Of a stretch of 53,945 nucleotides of DNA, positions 36,630 through 43,853 are shown piece by piece. A program made the position numbers and the translations under genes. Source of the stretch: Bacilli bacterium (GTDB lineage Bacteria; Bacillota_I; Bacilli_A; RF39; UBA660); contig JAFQES010000029.1 of assembly GCA_017398945.1 (NCBI GenBank), positions 1 through 53,945 of the forward strand, read 5' to 3'. The notes beneath the pieces are model-generated. The model saw nothing but the letters and a program-made list of their open reading frames with translations. It ran no database searches and had not been told where the DNA came from. Position 1 is the stretch's first letter, and each line of letters begins with the position of its first letter.

Positions 36630-37076
36630 ATGTTATTTGAAGGTAACGATTATAATTTTGATATGGCTTATTATAGTTTGCCAGGAATGCCAACTAATAT
36701 GGAAAAAATGGGTTCTAAAAATATCTTAAGTCCTTATGAAGGATTTTTAAGAGGAAATATGTTTAAAGATGAATATGACCCTTATAAAAATTTAACTTAT
36801 TTAAAATTAAAACCCAAAACTAATCAAGAAAAACTATTATACGAAATAATGTCATTATGTTTTGCTATCAATGATTTAAATTTATCCCTAGATTTAAATC
36901 CTAATGATATGGAATCATTTAATTTATTAAAAAGTTATATTAAAGAAAAAAATAAATTAACTGATACTTATGTAAATCAATATGGACCATTAGTTATTGA
37001 TGAGACAACTGGTTCTAAATATGAATGGCTAAATGATTGGCCTTGGGATAGTAAAAGGGGTGATATGTATGTTTAA
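36630..37076 (+). CDS. Spore coat protein CotJA-CotJB fusion
   Basis: 148 residues joining two normally separate small coat proteins. Residues 30-60 match CotJA (LSPYEGFLRGNMFKDEYDPYKN). Residues 65-148 match CotJB (LLYEIMSLCFAINDLNLSLDLNPND, YGPLVIDE, WLNDWPWD). The linker KPKTNQ has no stop or start, so it is one polypeptide. CotJ proteins are part of the inner coat in B. subtilis. Perfect AGGAGG site; overlaps cotJC by eight bases. Confidence 0.85.
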   Translation: MLFEGNDYNFDMAYYSLPGMPTNMEKMGSKNILSPYEGFLRGNMFKDEYDPYKNLTYLKLKPKTNQEKLLYEIMSLCFAINDLNLSLDLNPNDMESFNLLKSYIKEKNKLTDTYVNQYGPLVIDETTGSKYEWLNDWPWDSKRGDMYV

Positions 37077-37626
37077 ATATGTTAAGCATCTAAATTATCC
37101 AATTAATATTCGTAAAAAAGATTTAAGAATGGCTAAATATCTACTGACACAATTTGGTGGTGCTAACGGAGAATTAGCTGCTGCTATGAGATATTTTTCA
37201 CAAAAATTTACAATGCCTGATGATAGAGGAAAAGCTCTACTTAATGATATTGCAACAGAAGAATTAGGACATTGTGAAATGATTTGTACAATGGTTAAAC
37301 AGCTTACTCAAAATGCCACTATTAAAGAATTAGAAGAAGCTGGCTTAGGAAGTTATTACGCTGATCATAATAAAGGTATTTATCCAACTGATGCTTCAGG
37401 AGTTCCTTTTACTGCTACCTACTTTGCGGTCACTGCTGATCCACTTGCCGATTTAATGGAAGATATGGCAGCTGAACAAAAAGCTAGAGCTGTTTATGAA
37501 AATTTAATTGATTTAACTGATGACGAAGATATTTTAGGGCCGCTATTATTCTTACGTCAACGAGAAGTAGTTCATTTTAATAGATTTAAAGAATTATATG
37601 AATATTATGTAAAAAAAGGATATTAA
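37069..37626 (+). CDS. cotJC: Spore coat protein CotJC, manganese-catalase family
   Basis: 186 residues from ATG 37069 (MFKYVKHL, GGGGTGATAT upstream; the frame is open 12 codons earlier but without a site). Ferritin-like four-helix fold with metal ligands visible: E in NGELAAAMRY, E..H in ATEELGHCEM, E in MAAEQKARAVYE and REVVHFNRF. Homologues are non-haem Mn catalase-like coat proteins. The last 97 bases, including the stop, recur with few changes at 39714-39810. Confidence 0.94.
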   Translation: MFKYVKHLNYPINIRKKDLRMAKYLLTQFGGANGELAAAMRYFSQKFTMPDDRGKALLNDIATEELGHCEMICTMVKQLTQNATIKELEEAGLGSYYADHNKGIYPTDASGVPFTATYFAVTADPLADLMEDMAAEQKARAVYENLIDLTDDEDILGPLLFLRQREVVHFNRFKELYEYYVKKGY

Positions 37627-37628
37627 AT
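37532..37628 (+). repeat. Left copy of the cotJC 3'-end direct repeat
   Basis: 97 bases matching 39714-39810 with about five substitutions, four of them within the first 40 bases and mostly in third codon positions; the final 55 bases are identical. Weaker similarity continues about 20 bases further upstream in both copies. Confidence 0.85.
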
Positions 37629-37643
37629 TAATATTCTTTTTTC
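37612..37643 (+). terminator. Terminator of the cotJ operon
   Basis: AAAAAAGGATATT, a five-base loop, AATATTCTTTTTT; overlaps the cotJC stop. Confidence 0.55.
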
Positions 37644-37722
37644 ATTAAAATATAACTTTTTTAAATTGGAAAAATATCAACAAGTTATTGCTTATATACC
37701 ATTTAAATTATATAATAATATT

Positions 37723-37843
37723 ATATTAAATAGTTTGCCTGATATTTATATGACAATTTAATCGATAAGGTCTATTTCTAGAGGCAAAATAGAAATAGGC
37801 ATGATGCGGAGATACTTATTTAACGATGAGTATCTCTTTTTTT
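37723..37843 (+). ncRNA. Probable small structured RNA or leader RNA in the accessory segment
   Basis: Promoter TTGCTT (37688-37693), 17-base spacer, TATAAT (37711-37716). The following 120 bases contain a nine-bp perfect stem CTATTTCTA / TAGAAATAG (37772-37798, loop GAGGCAAAA), then a terminator GAGATACT / AGTATCTC with T7 (37809-37843). An ORF with a strong ribosome site starts 24 bases later. So it is either an independent RNA or an attenuated leader. No known RNA family recognised. Confidence 0.5.
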
Positions 37844-37866
37844 ATTTTAAAGGAAGGAAGATATAA

Positions 37867-38073
37867 ATGAATGAACTAATAGAAAATGAAAAAATTATAA
37901 TTGAAGACATTATTTATGAAATTAGAGGAGTTCAAGTAATGTTAGATTGTGAAATATACGGACTCAAATGTCATTACTATCTTTATGACAAGATAATAAC
38001 ACACTATGATATTGGTAAACCAATATCAATATTTAATAATTTTTTTATAGGAGGTAAAATAATATGGAATTAA
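37867..38073 (+). CDS. ORF6N-domain N-terminal fragment
   Basis: 68 codons with GGAAGGAAG before ATG. The first half (ENEKIIIEDIIYEIRGVQVMLD) is the start of an ORF6N antirepressor domain, whose next residues normally read xDLAxLY; here the sequence diverges after VMLD. The missing continuation, ATRDLAKLYKCTNGTK, is found about 950 bases downstream, beyond the KilA-N gene. So this is probably the 5' part of a split gene that may still be translated. It overlaps the KilA-N gene by ten bases. Confidence 0.5.
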   Translation: MNELIENEKIIIEDIIYEIRGVQVMLDCEIYGLKCHYYLYDKIITHYDIGKPISIFNNFFIGGKIIWN

Positions 38074-38882
38074 AAGTAGATAATAAAATAATTAATTATA
38101 TGAAAGTAAAAGATGAAGATTATATATCAATAACAGATATGCTTAAATCTAAAGATGGTAATTTTTTTGTTACCGATTGGTTAAGAAACAGAAATACTAT
38201 TGAATTTTTGGGCATTTGGGAAGAACTACATAATCCTAATTTTAATTATGGCGAATTCGCCATAATTAAAAGTCAAGCTGGTTTAAATAGTTATAAACTA
38301 AGTGTTAAAGAATGGGTAGAAAAAACAAATGCTATTGGTATCACTTCAAAAGCCGGTAGATATGGTGGAACATACGCGCATAAAGATATTGCTTTTGAAT
38401 TTGGAATGTGGATTAGTCCAAAATTTAAATTGTTATTAATTAAAGAGTTTGAAAGATTAAAAAAAGAAGAACAAAAACAACTAGGTTGGAATGCTAAACG
38501 AGAATTATCTAAAATTAATTATAAAATTCATACTGATGCTATAAAGCACAACCTAATACCTGCAGAACTAACCAAAGAGCAAATTAATTATATTTATGCA
38601 GAAGAAGCAGATGTATTAAATATGGCATTGTTTGGCAAAACAGCTAAAGAATGGAGAATAGATAATCCTGAATTAGAGGGAAATATTAGGGATTATGCAT
38701 CAATAAATGAATTAATATGTTTAGCTAATTTAGAAAATTTGAATTCAGTGTTTATTAATGATGGTTTAAATCAATCAATAAGACTAGAACGACTAAATAA
38801 AATAGCAATATCACAAATGCAAATATTAAATAATTCTGATACAATATTATTAGAAAATAATAAAACTTTAATTAACAGTTGA
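38064..38882 (+). CDS. KilA-N domain protein (phage antirepressor type)
   Basis: 272 residues with AGGAGG. N-terminal half is a KilA-N DNA-binding domain: YISITDMLKSKDGNFFVTDWLRN, FLGIWEELHNPNF, GGTYAHKDIAFEFGMWISPKFK, then a helical region LLIKEFERLKKEEQ. The C-terminal part (AEEADVLNMALFGKTAKEW, YASINELICLANLENLN) is a helical extension common in stand-alone KilA-N proteins of gut bacteria. Such proteins are phage or mobile-element regulators; target unknown. Confidence 0.88.
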   Translation: MELKVDNKIINYMKVKDEDYISITDMLKSKDGNFFVTDWLRNRNTIEFLGIWEELHNPNFNYGEFAIIKSQAGLNSYKLSVKEWVEKTNAIGITSKAGRYGGTYAHKDIAFEFGMWISPKFKLLLIKEFERLKKEEQKQLGWNAKRELSKINYKIHTDAIKHNLIPAELTKEQINYIYAEEADVLNMALFGKTAKEWRIDNPELEGNIRDYASINELICLANLENLNSVFINDGLNQSIRLERLNKIAISQMQILNNSDTILLENNKTLINS

Positions 38883-38894
38883 TAAATATGTCAT

Positions 38895-39690
38895 TTGATA
38901 GCTACAAGAGATTTAGCAAAGTTATATAAATGTACTAATGGAACTAAATATAAATAAAGCTGTTAAAAGAAATATAGCTAGATTTCCGGATGATTTTTAC
39001 TTTCAACTTGCTGAAAAAGAAAAAACGCATTTGTGGTTCCAATCTGGAACCACAAATAAAATGTCTAGAACAAATCCACATGTATTCACTGAACAAGAAA
39101 TAGCAATGCTAGCATCAGTACTACATACTGACATAGCAGAAAAAATGAGTATTAGAATAATGCGAAGTTTTGTAAAAATGAGACATTATATTAATTATAA
39201 CAAAGAGTTACTACCATACAAATTTATGTTGTTAGAAAATAAAGTTGATGATAATACTAAAAAAATAAATGAATTATTTAACAAATTTAATCCTAAAGAA
39301 ATAACTAAAAATTGCATATTTTTTGAAAATGATTTTTATGATGCTTATTCATTACTTTTAGATATATTTAATAAATCTAAAGAAGAAATAATTCTTATTG
39401 ATAATTATGCAGGTAAAGAACTTTTAGATATTGTAAAGAAAATTGATAGAAAAATAATTGTAGTGTCTAAAAATATTGATGATATCCTTTCCCAAAAATA
39501 TAAAAGCCAATATACTAATGTAACATTTTTAAATAATAATTTATTTCACAATAGATTTATTATAGTTGATAGAAGAATATTATATTCATGTGGAGCTTCT
39601 TTTAAAGATTTAGAAAAAAAATGTTTTACAATTAATAAATTTCATGATAAAGAATATTTACTAAAATTATTAGAAATATTAAATATATGA
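38895..39690 (+). pseudogene. ORF6N-domain antirepressor, 5' truncated and frameshifted
   Basis: The stretch from 38898 reads IATRDLAKLYKCTNGTK and then meets a stop. A frame change near 38945 continues as NKAVKRNIARFPDDFYFQL, FTEQEIAMLASVL, SIRIMRSFVKMRHYIN, which is the rest of an ORF6N domain. The C-terminal half is the PLD-like domain typical of these proteins: NDFYDAYSLLLDIF, EEIILIDNYAGKEL, FHNRFIIVD and CGASFKDLEKKCF. An ATG at 38938 opens 250 codons but has no ribosome site and lacks the first domain strands. A small deletion (about two bases) explains the shift. Confidence 0.7.
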
Positions 39691-39713
39691 TAAATTTTAA
39701 CTAAAGATAAAGA

Positions 39714-39810
39714 TTTTAGGACCACTATTATTCTTACGTCAACGTGAAATTGTTCATTTTAATAGATTTAAAGAATTATATGAATATTATGTAAAAAAAG
39801 GATATTAAAT
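39714..39810 (+). repeat. Right copy of the cotJC 3'-end direct repeat
   Basis: Partial second cotJC end in the same orientation, including stop and the start of a terminator. Changes relative to 37532-37628 are GGG/GGA, CCG/CCA, CGA/CGT and GTA/ATT, a coding-like pattern, so it diverged as a functional gene before it was cut. Confidence 0.85.
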
Positions 39811-39822
39811 AGTCCTTTTTTT
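39793..39822 (+). terminator. Terminator after the partial cotJC copy
   Basis: AAAAAAAGGA, ten-base loop, TCCTTTTTTT, directly upstream of the ftsK extended -10 promoter (TGGTATAAT, 39827-39832). Confidence 0.6.
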
Positions 39823-39848
39823 ATGGTATAATCATAATGGTGAAAGAT

Positions 39849-42092
39849 ATGGCAAAGAAAAAGAAAAGTAAAGACGCAAAAGAAAGTTTCACTTATAGTG
39901 TTGAACTTACCGGTCTTTTATTAATATTAATTGGACTTATTGGATTTGGTTTTGGACCGGTTGGTTCTTTAATCAAAAAGTTCGCAATGTTTTTAACAGG
40001 AAACTGGTGGATGATATTACTAGCAAGTGTTTTAGTAATTGGCGCCCATATGTTAATAAAAAGAAAAATACCTAAATTTTTATCTTCTAAATTAATTGGT
40101 TTTTATGTTATTGCCTTAGTTATTTTAGGAGCTAGTCATTTTGGATTTTTAGAAAATTGTGAAAATGCTTCAGAAATAATGAAAGTAACAATTGATCAAT
40201 TTATGGAAAGAATTAGTTCAATTGGTTCAAACACTGCCCTACTTACTTCTGGTAATTCAACTATTGAAATTGGCGGAGGAATTATTGGAGCTAGTTTTTC
40301 AACATTACTATATATGCTATTTGGGCAAACTGGTGTAATTATTGTTAGTATAATTTTAGTTATCTTTGGAGCTATTTTATTATTTGATATTAATCTATCT
40401 GAAGTTTTTGGTAAAATAATTGCTAAACTTAAATCAGACAGTAAAAAAGAAAAAATACCTAAAGAAGCAACCGATCAAAAAAGGAATTTTAATGTTGATA
40501 CATTAGAATATGATGATGAACCTGAAGAGAAAAAAGATGATCGAATTGTTATTACAAGTGTTGAAGAATTAAAAAGTAATAAATTTAAAGAATTACCAAG
40601 CGAACAACCAATTGTTAATAACGATACTGCTTCTCCCGTTGTTCCAACTAGCGGTACATATACTCTTCCTCCACTATCATTATTAGATAATCCAGCTGCC
40701 AACAAAAAAGTTTCAACTGATTTTACTAAAAATAATAAGGAAGCCTTAGAAAGAGTTTTAGCTGATTTCCAAATAAGTGGTAAAGTTGTAGCTATTCATA
40801 TTGGTCCAGCTGTAACTCAATATGAAGTTGTTGTACCTAGCGGAACAAAAGTTAGTAGAATCTTATCAATAAATAAAGAAATAGCTTTAGCATTAGCTGC
40901 TAAAGATGTTAGAATCCAAGCACCAATACCTGGTAAAAGCACAATTGGGGTAGAAATTCCAAATCCAAGTATCAGTATGGTTAAAGTAAAAGAAATATTA
41001 GGAATTGAAGATAAAAGCCAAAAAGGCGCTAAGTTATTAGTAGCTTTAGGAAAAGATATTATGGGTAATCCTAAATCAATGGATATTGCCAAAACACCTC
41101 ACCTTTTAGTTGCGGGTGCTACCGGTTCAGGTAAATCAGTATGTATTAATACAATTTTAGCATCTATCTTAATGCGATATCGTCCAGATGAAGTTAAATT
41201 AGTTTTAGTCGATCCAAAGAAAGTTGAGTTATCAAACTATAATGGTGTTCCTCACCTACTATGTCCAGTAGTAACAGATCCGAAAAAAGCTTCAATTGCT
41301 TTGCAAAAAATTGTATCGGAAATGGAACGAAGATATGGTGAATTTGAAAAAAATGCTGTAAAAAATATTACAACCTATAACGAGTTTATAGAAAAAGAAA
41401 ACAAGAAGCATCCAGATTCTCCTCTTCCAAAGATGCCTTATATTGTCGTTATTATCGATGAACTTGCCGACTTAATGTTAGTTGCTTCTAAAGAAGTTGA
41501 AGATTCAATTATGCGTATTACACAAATGGCTAGAGCGGCTGGTATTCACTTAATTGTTGCAACGCAAAGGCCATCAACAGATGTAATTACCGGAGTTGTT
41601 AAAAGTAATATTCCATCAAGAATTAGTTTTGCCGTTTCAAGTCAAATCGATTCAAGAACTATTTTAGATGGTTCTGGAGCCGAAAAATTACTTGGTAAAG
41701 GTGATATGTTATACTTACCAATGGGTGAAAATATCCCAACTCGTATTCAAGGATGTTTTATTTCCGATGAAGAAATAGCTCGTATTATTGATTATTGTTG
41801 CAAAGCTCAAAAAGCTAAATATGATGAAACAATCTTTAGTACCAATGATACAGGACCATCTTCTCCTTCTTCTGGAGAAAAAGAAAATTACGATGATCCA
41901 ATGTATGATGAAATAGTTGAATTTGCTGTATCAACAGGTAAAATAAGCGCTTCATTAATTCAACGTAGATTTAGATTTGGTTACAATAGAGCTGCTCGTA
42001 TTATTGATTTATTAGAAGATCGTGGCATTATTGGTCCACAAAATGGTTCTAAACCAAGAGAGGTTTTAGTCAAATTAAAAGAAGAAGAATAA
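39849..42092 (+). CDS. DNA translocase FtsK/SpoIIIE
   Basis: 747 residues from ATG 39849 (MAKKKKS), as GGTGAAAG lies just before; the frame is open four codons earlier. Four N-terminal membrane helices, an acidic linker, then the motor: FQISGKVVAIHIGPAVTQYE, Walker A GATGSGKSVCIN, Walker B VVIIDELADLM, ATQRPSTDVITG, and the gamma winged-helix tail SASLIQRRFRFGYNRAARI. It pumps chromosomal DNA through the division or sporulation septum. I cannot tell FtsK from SpoIIIE by sequence. Terminator overlaps the stop. Confidence 0.95.
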   Translation: MAKKKKSKDAKESFTYSVELTGLLLILIGLIGFGFGPVGSLIKKFAMFLTGNWWMILLASVLVIGAHMLIKRKIPKFLSSKLIGFYVIALVILGASHFGFLENCENASEIMKVTIDQFMERISSIGSNTALLTSGNSTIEIGGGIIGASFSTLLYMLFGQTGVIIVSIILVIFGAILLFDINLSEVFGKIIAKLKSDSKKEKIPKEATDQKRNFNVDTLEYDDEPEEKKDDRIVITSVEELKSNKFKELPSEQPIVNNDTASPVVPTSGTYTLPPLSLLDNPAANKKVSTDFTKNNKEALERVLADFQISGKVVAIHIGPAVTQYEVVVPSGTKVSRILSINKEIALALAAKDVRIQAPIPGKSTIGVEIPNPSISMVKVKEILGIEDKSQKGAKLLVALGKDIMGNPKSMDIAKTPHLLVAGATGSGKSVCINTILASILMRYRPDEVKLVLVDPKKVELSNYNGVPHLLCPVVTDPKKASIALQKIVSEMERRYGEFEKNAVKNITTYNEFIEKENKKHPDSPLPKMPYIVVIIDELADLMLVASKEVEDSIMRITQMARAAGIHLIVATQRPSTDVITGVVKSNIPSRISFAVSSQIDSRTILDGSGAEKLLGKGDMLYLPMGENIPTRIQGCFISDEEIARIIDYCCKAQKAKYDETIFSTNDTGPSSPSSGEKENYDDPMYDEIVEFAVSTGKISASLIQRRFRFGYNRAARIIDLLEDRGIIGPQNGSKPREVLVKLKEEE

Positions 42093-42119
42093 TTATTCGA
42101 TTACTCTTCTTCTTTTTTT
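42077..42119 (+). terminator. Terminator of ftsK/spoIIIE
   Basis: AAAAGAAGAAGA, 16-base loop with the stop, TCTTCTTCTTTTTTT; the 3' arm overlaps the coding end of the convergent gene. Confidence 0.7.
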
Positions 42120-43189
42120 CTGATTCTTGGATTATTTATTAGTTCAGTTACTAAATCTTCATAAGTTTTAGCATATTCTTTATATTGTTTTCGTAATTCT
42201 TTTTTATACTCTTCGCTTTCTTCTTGGCCTCTAATTAATTTACCATTAACCACACAGCCTGCTAAACATCCACTTTTTATATATTCTGCCAATGTTTCAA
42301 AAGCTTCTTTTGTTTCATCATTATTAAATTCAATATTTAATCCAGTATTTTGAAATTGGCAATCTTCAAATACAGTATCAAGTGTTCTTAGACTTATCCA
42401 ACCTACTTGATGGTTTAAATCATTATCTCTAAAATCACAGTTTATATATTTATCTGATTTAATAAATGCTGGTTTAATACCCGTTTTTCTAAAATTACAA
42501 TTCTCAACCCTTCTGCCAAAAAATTTTAGATTATTGCTTAAATCAGTCCCTTCAAAGTTAACATTTTTTATGATAACTTGCCTGCCAAAAATAATATTGG
42601 CATTTGTATAAGACATATCAATTAAATATGTAGAAGATTCTTTAAAAATTAATGGGAAATTAGGTATTTCATAATATCCATCTTTTCTTTTAGTACCATT
42701 TGAAATTACATAATGAACAACATCCCATTCTATATTAGAAAAATCAAGTTCACTTAAATCTATCTCACTTAATTTTACTTTGCCAAAATAAGGGATTTTT
42801 GGACTATTTTCTGTTTCCGGTAATGATAGAAACAACATATCATTTAATAATTCAGCTGGCAGCTTTAATCTTTCAGCTTTATCTTTTTTATAATCTTTTC
42901 TATCGCAAGTACAGCTTTCTAAAGCTCTTTTTAATTGTTTTTGGCTTGAAGCAGATAACTCACCCCATTTAATTTCACTTAAATCTATGTGTTCAATTAG
43001 CGAATAGAAAAATTTTCCTAAAATTAGTCTATCATCATAACATAAATTTTCCGGATCATTTTCAGATAAATCAATTAATGTCATTAAAGTATCTTTAGGT
43101 AAATATCTTGTACCTGTTGGTTCTTTTTTATATAAAGCATTTGCAATACGCTTTCTAAGTTCTTGTTTCTTAACAAAATTTAATTTCAT
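42101..43189 (-). CDS. Unknown protein with degenerate pentapeptide-like repeats
   Basis: 362 residues. N-terminal helical part, a central stretch (SEIDLSELDFSNIEWDVVHYVIS), then loose five-residue repeats of the A(D/N)LxX type: VNFEGTDLSNN, NCNFRKTG, NCDFRDNDLN, DCQFQNTGLN. These would form a short right-handed beta helix. The C-terminal part is charged and basic (EYKKELRKQYKEYAKTYE). Cytoplasmic. AGGAGGGTTATAA precedes the ATG. Function unknown. Confidence 0.6.
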   Translation of the reverse strand: MKLNFVKKQELRKRIANALYKKEPTGTRYLPKDTLMTLIDLSENDPENLCYDDRLILGKFFYSLIEHIDLSEIKWGELSASSQKQLKRALESCTCDRKDYKKDKAERLKLPAELLNDMLFLSLPETENSPKIPYFGKVKLSEIDLSELDFSNIEWDVVHYVISNGTKRKDGYYEIPNFPLIFKESSTYLIDMSYTNANIIFGRQVIIKNVNFEGTDLSNNLKFFGRRVENCNFRKTGIKPAFIKSDKYINCDFRDNDLNHQVGWISLRTLDTVFEDCQFQNTGLNIEFNNDETKEAFETLAEYIKSGCLAGCVVNGKLIRGQEESEEYKKELRKQYKEYAKTYEDLVTELINNPRIRKKEEE

Positions 43190-43332
43190 TTATAACCCTC
43201 CTATGTAAATATTATAACTTTATTATTAACTTTAGTAAATTACAAATTCAATGCAGTTTTTATAAAGTATGATTGCTTGCCAAAATCGAAAGTTTATGAT
43301 AACATTAGTATGTAAGCAAGGAATCTTGCATA

Positions 43333-43375
43333 AAATAAAAAAGGGAAATACTTAACTTTTGCACGTTGAGTACTT
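43333..43375 (-). terminator. Terminator of peptide locus 2 mRNA
   Basis: Minus strand AAGTACTCAAC, eight-base loop, GTTAAGTATTT then CCCTTTTTT. The same hairpin is the 5' stem of the opposing RNA. Confidence 0.6.
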
Positions 43376-43424
43376 ACCTATTGATGGTTTTGTACTTAAT
43401 CGTAAGATTGAGTACTATTTTTTT
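43343..43424 (+). ncRNA. Putative antisense/antitoxin RNA of peptide locus 2
   Basis: About 82 bases. Conserved box CTTGCATAAAAT (TAAAAT at 43331-43336), then a hairpin with TACTTAAC / GTTGAGTA stem, a spacer, and a strong terminator GTACTTAATC-GTAA-GATTGAGTAC with T7 (43392-43424) that overlaps the stop of the convergent peptide gene. It would pair with the whole 3' UTR of the peptide mRNA. Confidence 0.55.
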
Positions 43425-43504
43425 ATAGCTAGTATCATTAAAGAGACTATTAATAAAATGATAATTAGTATTAGAAATGAGATTAATAGATCCTTTTTCT
43501 TCAT
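43415..43504 (-). CDS. Small hydrophobic peptide, type I toxin-like (locus 2)
   Basis: 29 residues: MKKKDLLIS, a 17-residue hydrophobic helix, ending AIKK. Strong ribosome site GAGGGGAGG nine bases before ATG. Promoter TTGTGA (43593-43598), 17-base spacer, TATATT (43570-43575), giving a leader of about 58 bases. Part of that leader (43535-43548) is complementary over 14 positions to the mRNA's own 3' UTR (43365-43378), a feature of translation-silenced type I toxin mRNAs. The convergent antisense RNA overlaps its 3' end. No annotated homologue recognised; sequence resembles locus 1 and locus 3 peptides. Confidence 0.6.
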   Translation of the reverse strand: MKKKDLLISFLILIIILLIVSLMILAIKK

Positions 43505-43569
43505 AATTTCAAGCCTCCCCTCTAAATGAAGTTTGGCAAGTACTCAACAGTTAAATATTTCCTAGTAAT

Positions 43570-43598
43570 AATATACTACGAATATATTTTTATCACAA
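43570..43598 (-). promoter_or_regulatory. Promoter of peptide locus 2
   Basis: TTGTGA, 17-base spacer, TATATT on the minus strand, start expected near 43563. Confidence 0.55.
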
Positions 43599-43665
43599 GT
43601 GATTAAGTTACTTTTTGTAGATTTTTTGGTTATTGTCCACTCTTCAACTTGAATATAATAAAAAT

Positions 43666-43739
43666 GGAACACTTAATTTTGCTATGTTGAGTGTTTCCTT
43701 ATAGTTTTGCAATCACCTAACTAAGTTAGGTGATTTTTT
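43666..43739 (+). ncRNA. Putative orphan antitoxin-like RNA (locus 3)
   Basis: About 74 bases after box CTTGAATATAAT (TATAAT 43654-43659). 5' hairpin GGAACACTTAA / TTGAGTGTTTCC with loop TTTTGCTATG, then a perfect ten-bp terminator ATCACCTAAC-TAA-GTTAGGTGAT with T6 (43712-43739). The 5' hairpin matches that of locus 2 with paired changes (T-A to C-G), so structure is conserved. The peptide gene it should oppose is decayed. Confidence 0.55.
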
Positions 43740-43742
43740 CTT

Positions 43743-43826
43743 TTATCTTAATATCAAAAAAAGTAATGAAATAAGTAAAAGGATAATGATAAGCAAAAAT
43801 AAAATTAGAAAATCTTTTTTTGATAC
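43743..43826 (-). pseudogene. Decayed hydrophobic peptide gene (locus 3)
   Basis: Reading from 43826 gives a GTA where ATG is expected, then SKKDFLILF, a hydrophobic run and ILR-stop. This aligns with the locus 2 peptide (KKKDLLISF...). No ATG, GTG or TTG start exists in this frame up to the clpC terminator, which lies where leader and ribosome site should be. So the coding part survives but is not obviously translatable. Confidence 0.55.
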
Positions 43827-43853
43827 AAAAAAACTCTCCTTAAAAGGAAAGTT
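43827..43853 (-). terminator. Terminator of clpC
   Basis: AACTTTCC, six-base loop, GGAGAGTT then T7 on the minus strand, overlapping the clpC stop. Confidence 0.75.

Larger units (their letters stand above)
37629..39713 (+). mobile_element. Inserted accessory segment with ORF6N/KilA-N genes between two cotJC ends
   Basis: A 2.1 kb segment of even lower GC, carrying only phage-antirepressor-type genes and a structured RNA, lies between the intact cotJC and a second, partial cotJC end. In B. subtilis-like order one would expect cotJC and ftsK to be direct neighbours here. No transposase, integrase or terminal inverted repeats were found, so the mechanism is open: integration at the gene end with restoration of the 3' end, or collapse of a tandem cotJC. 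Confidence 0.55.

Noticed and set aside
37629-39713. Insertion sequence or integrated plasmid
   Set aside because: No transposase, recombinase, replication gene or terminal inverted repeat was found. Only the flanking gene-end repeats and the cargo point to mobility.
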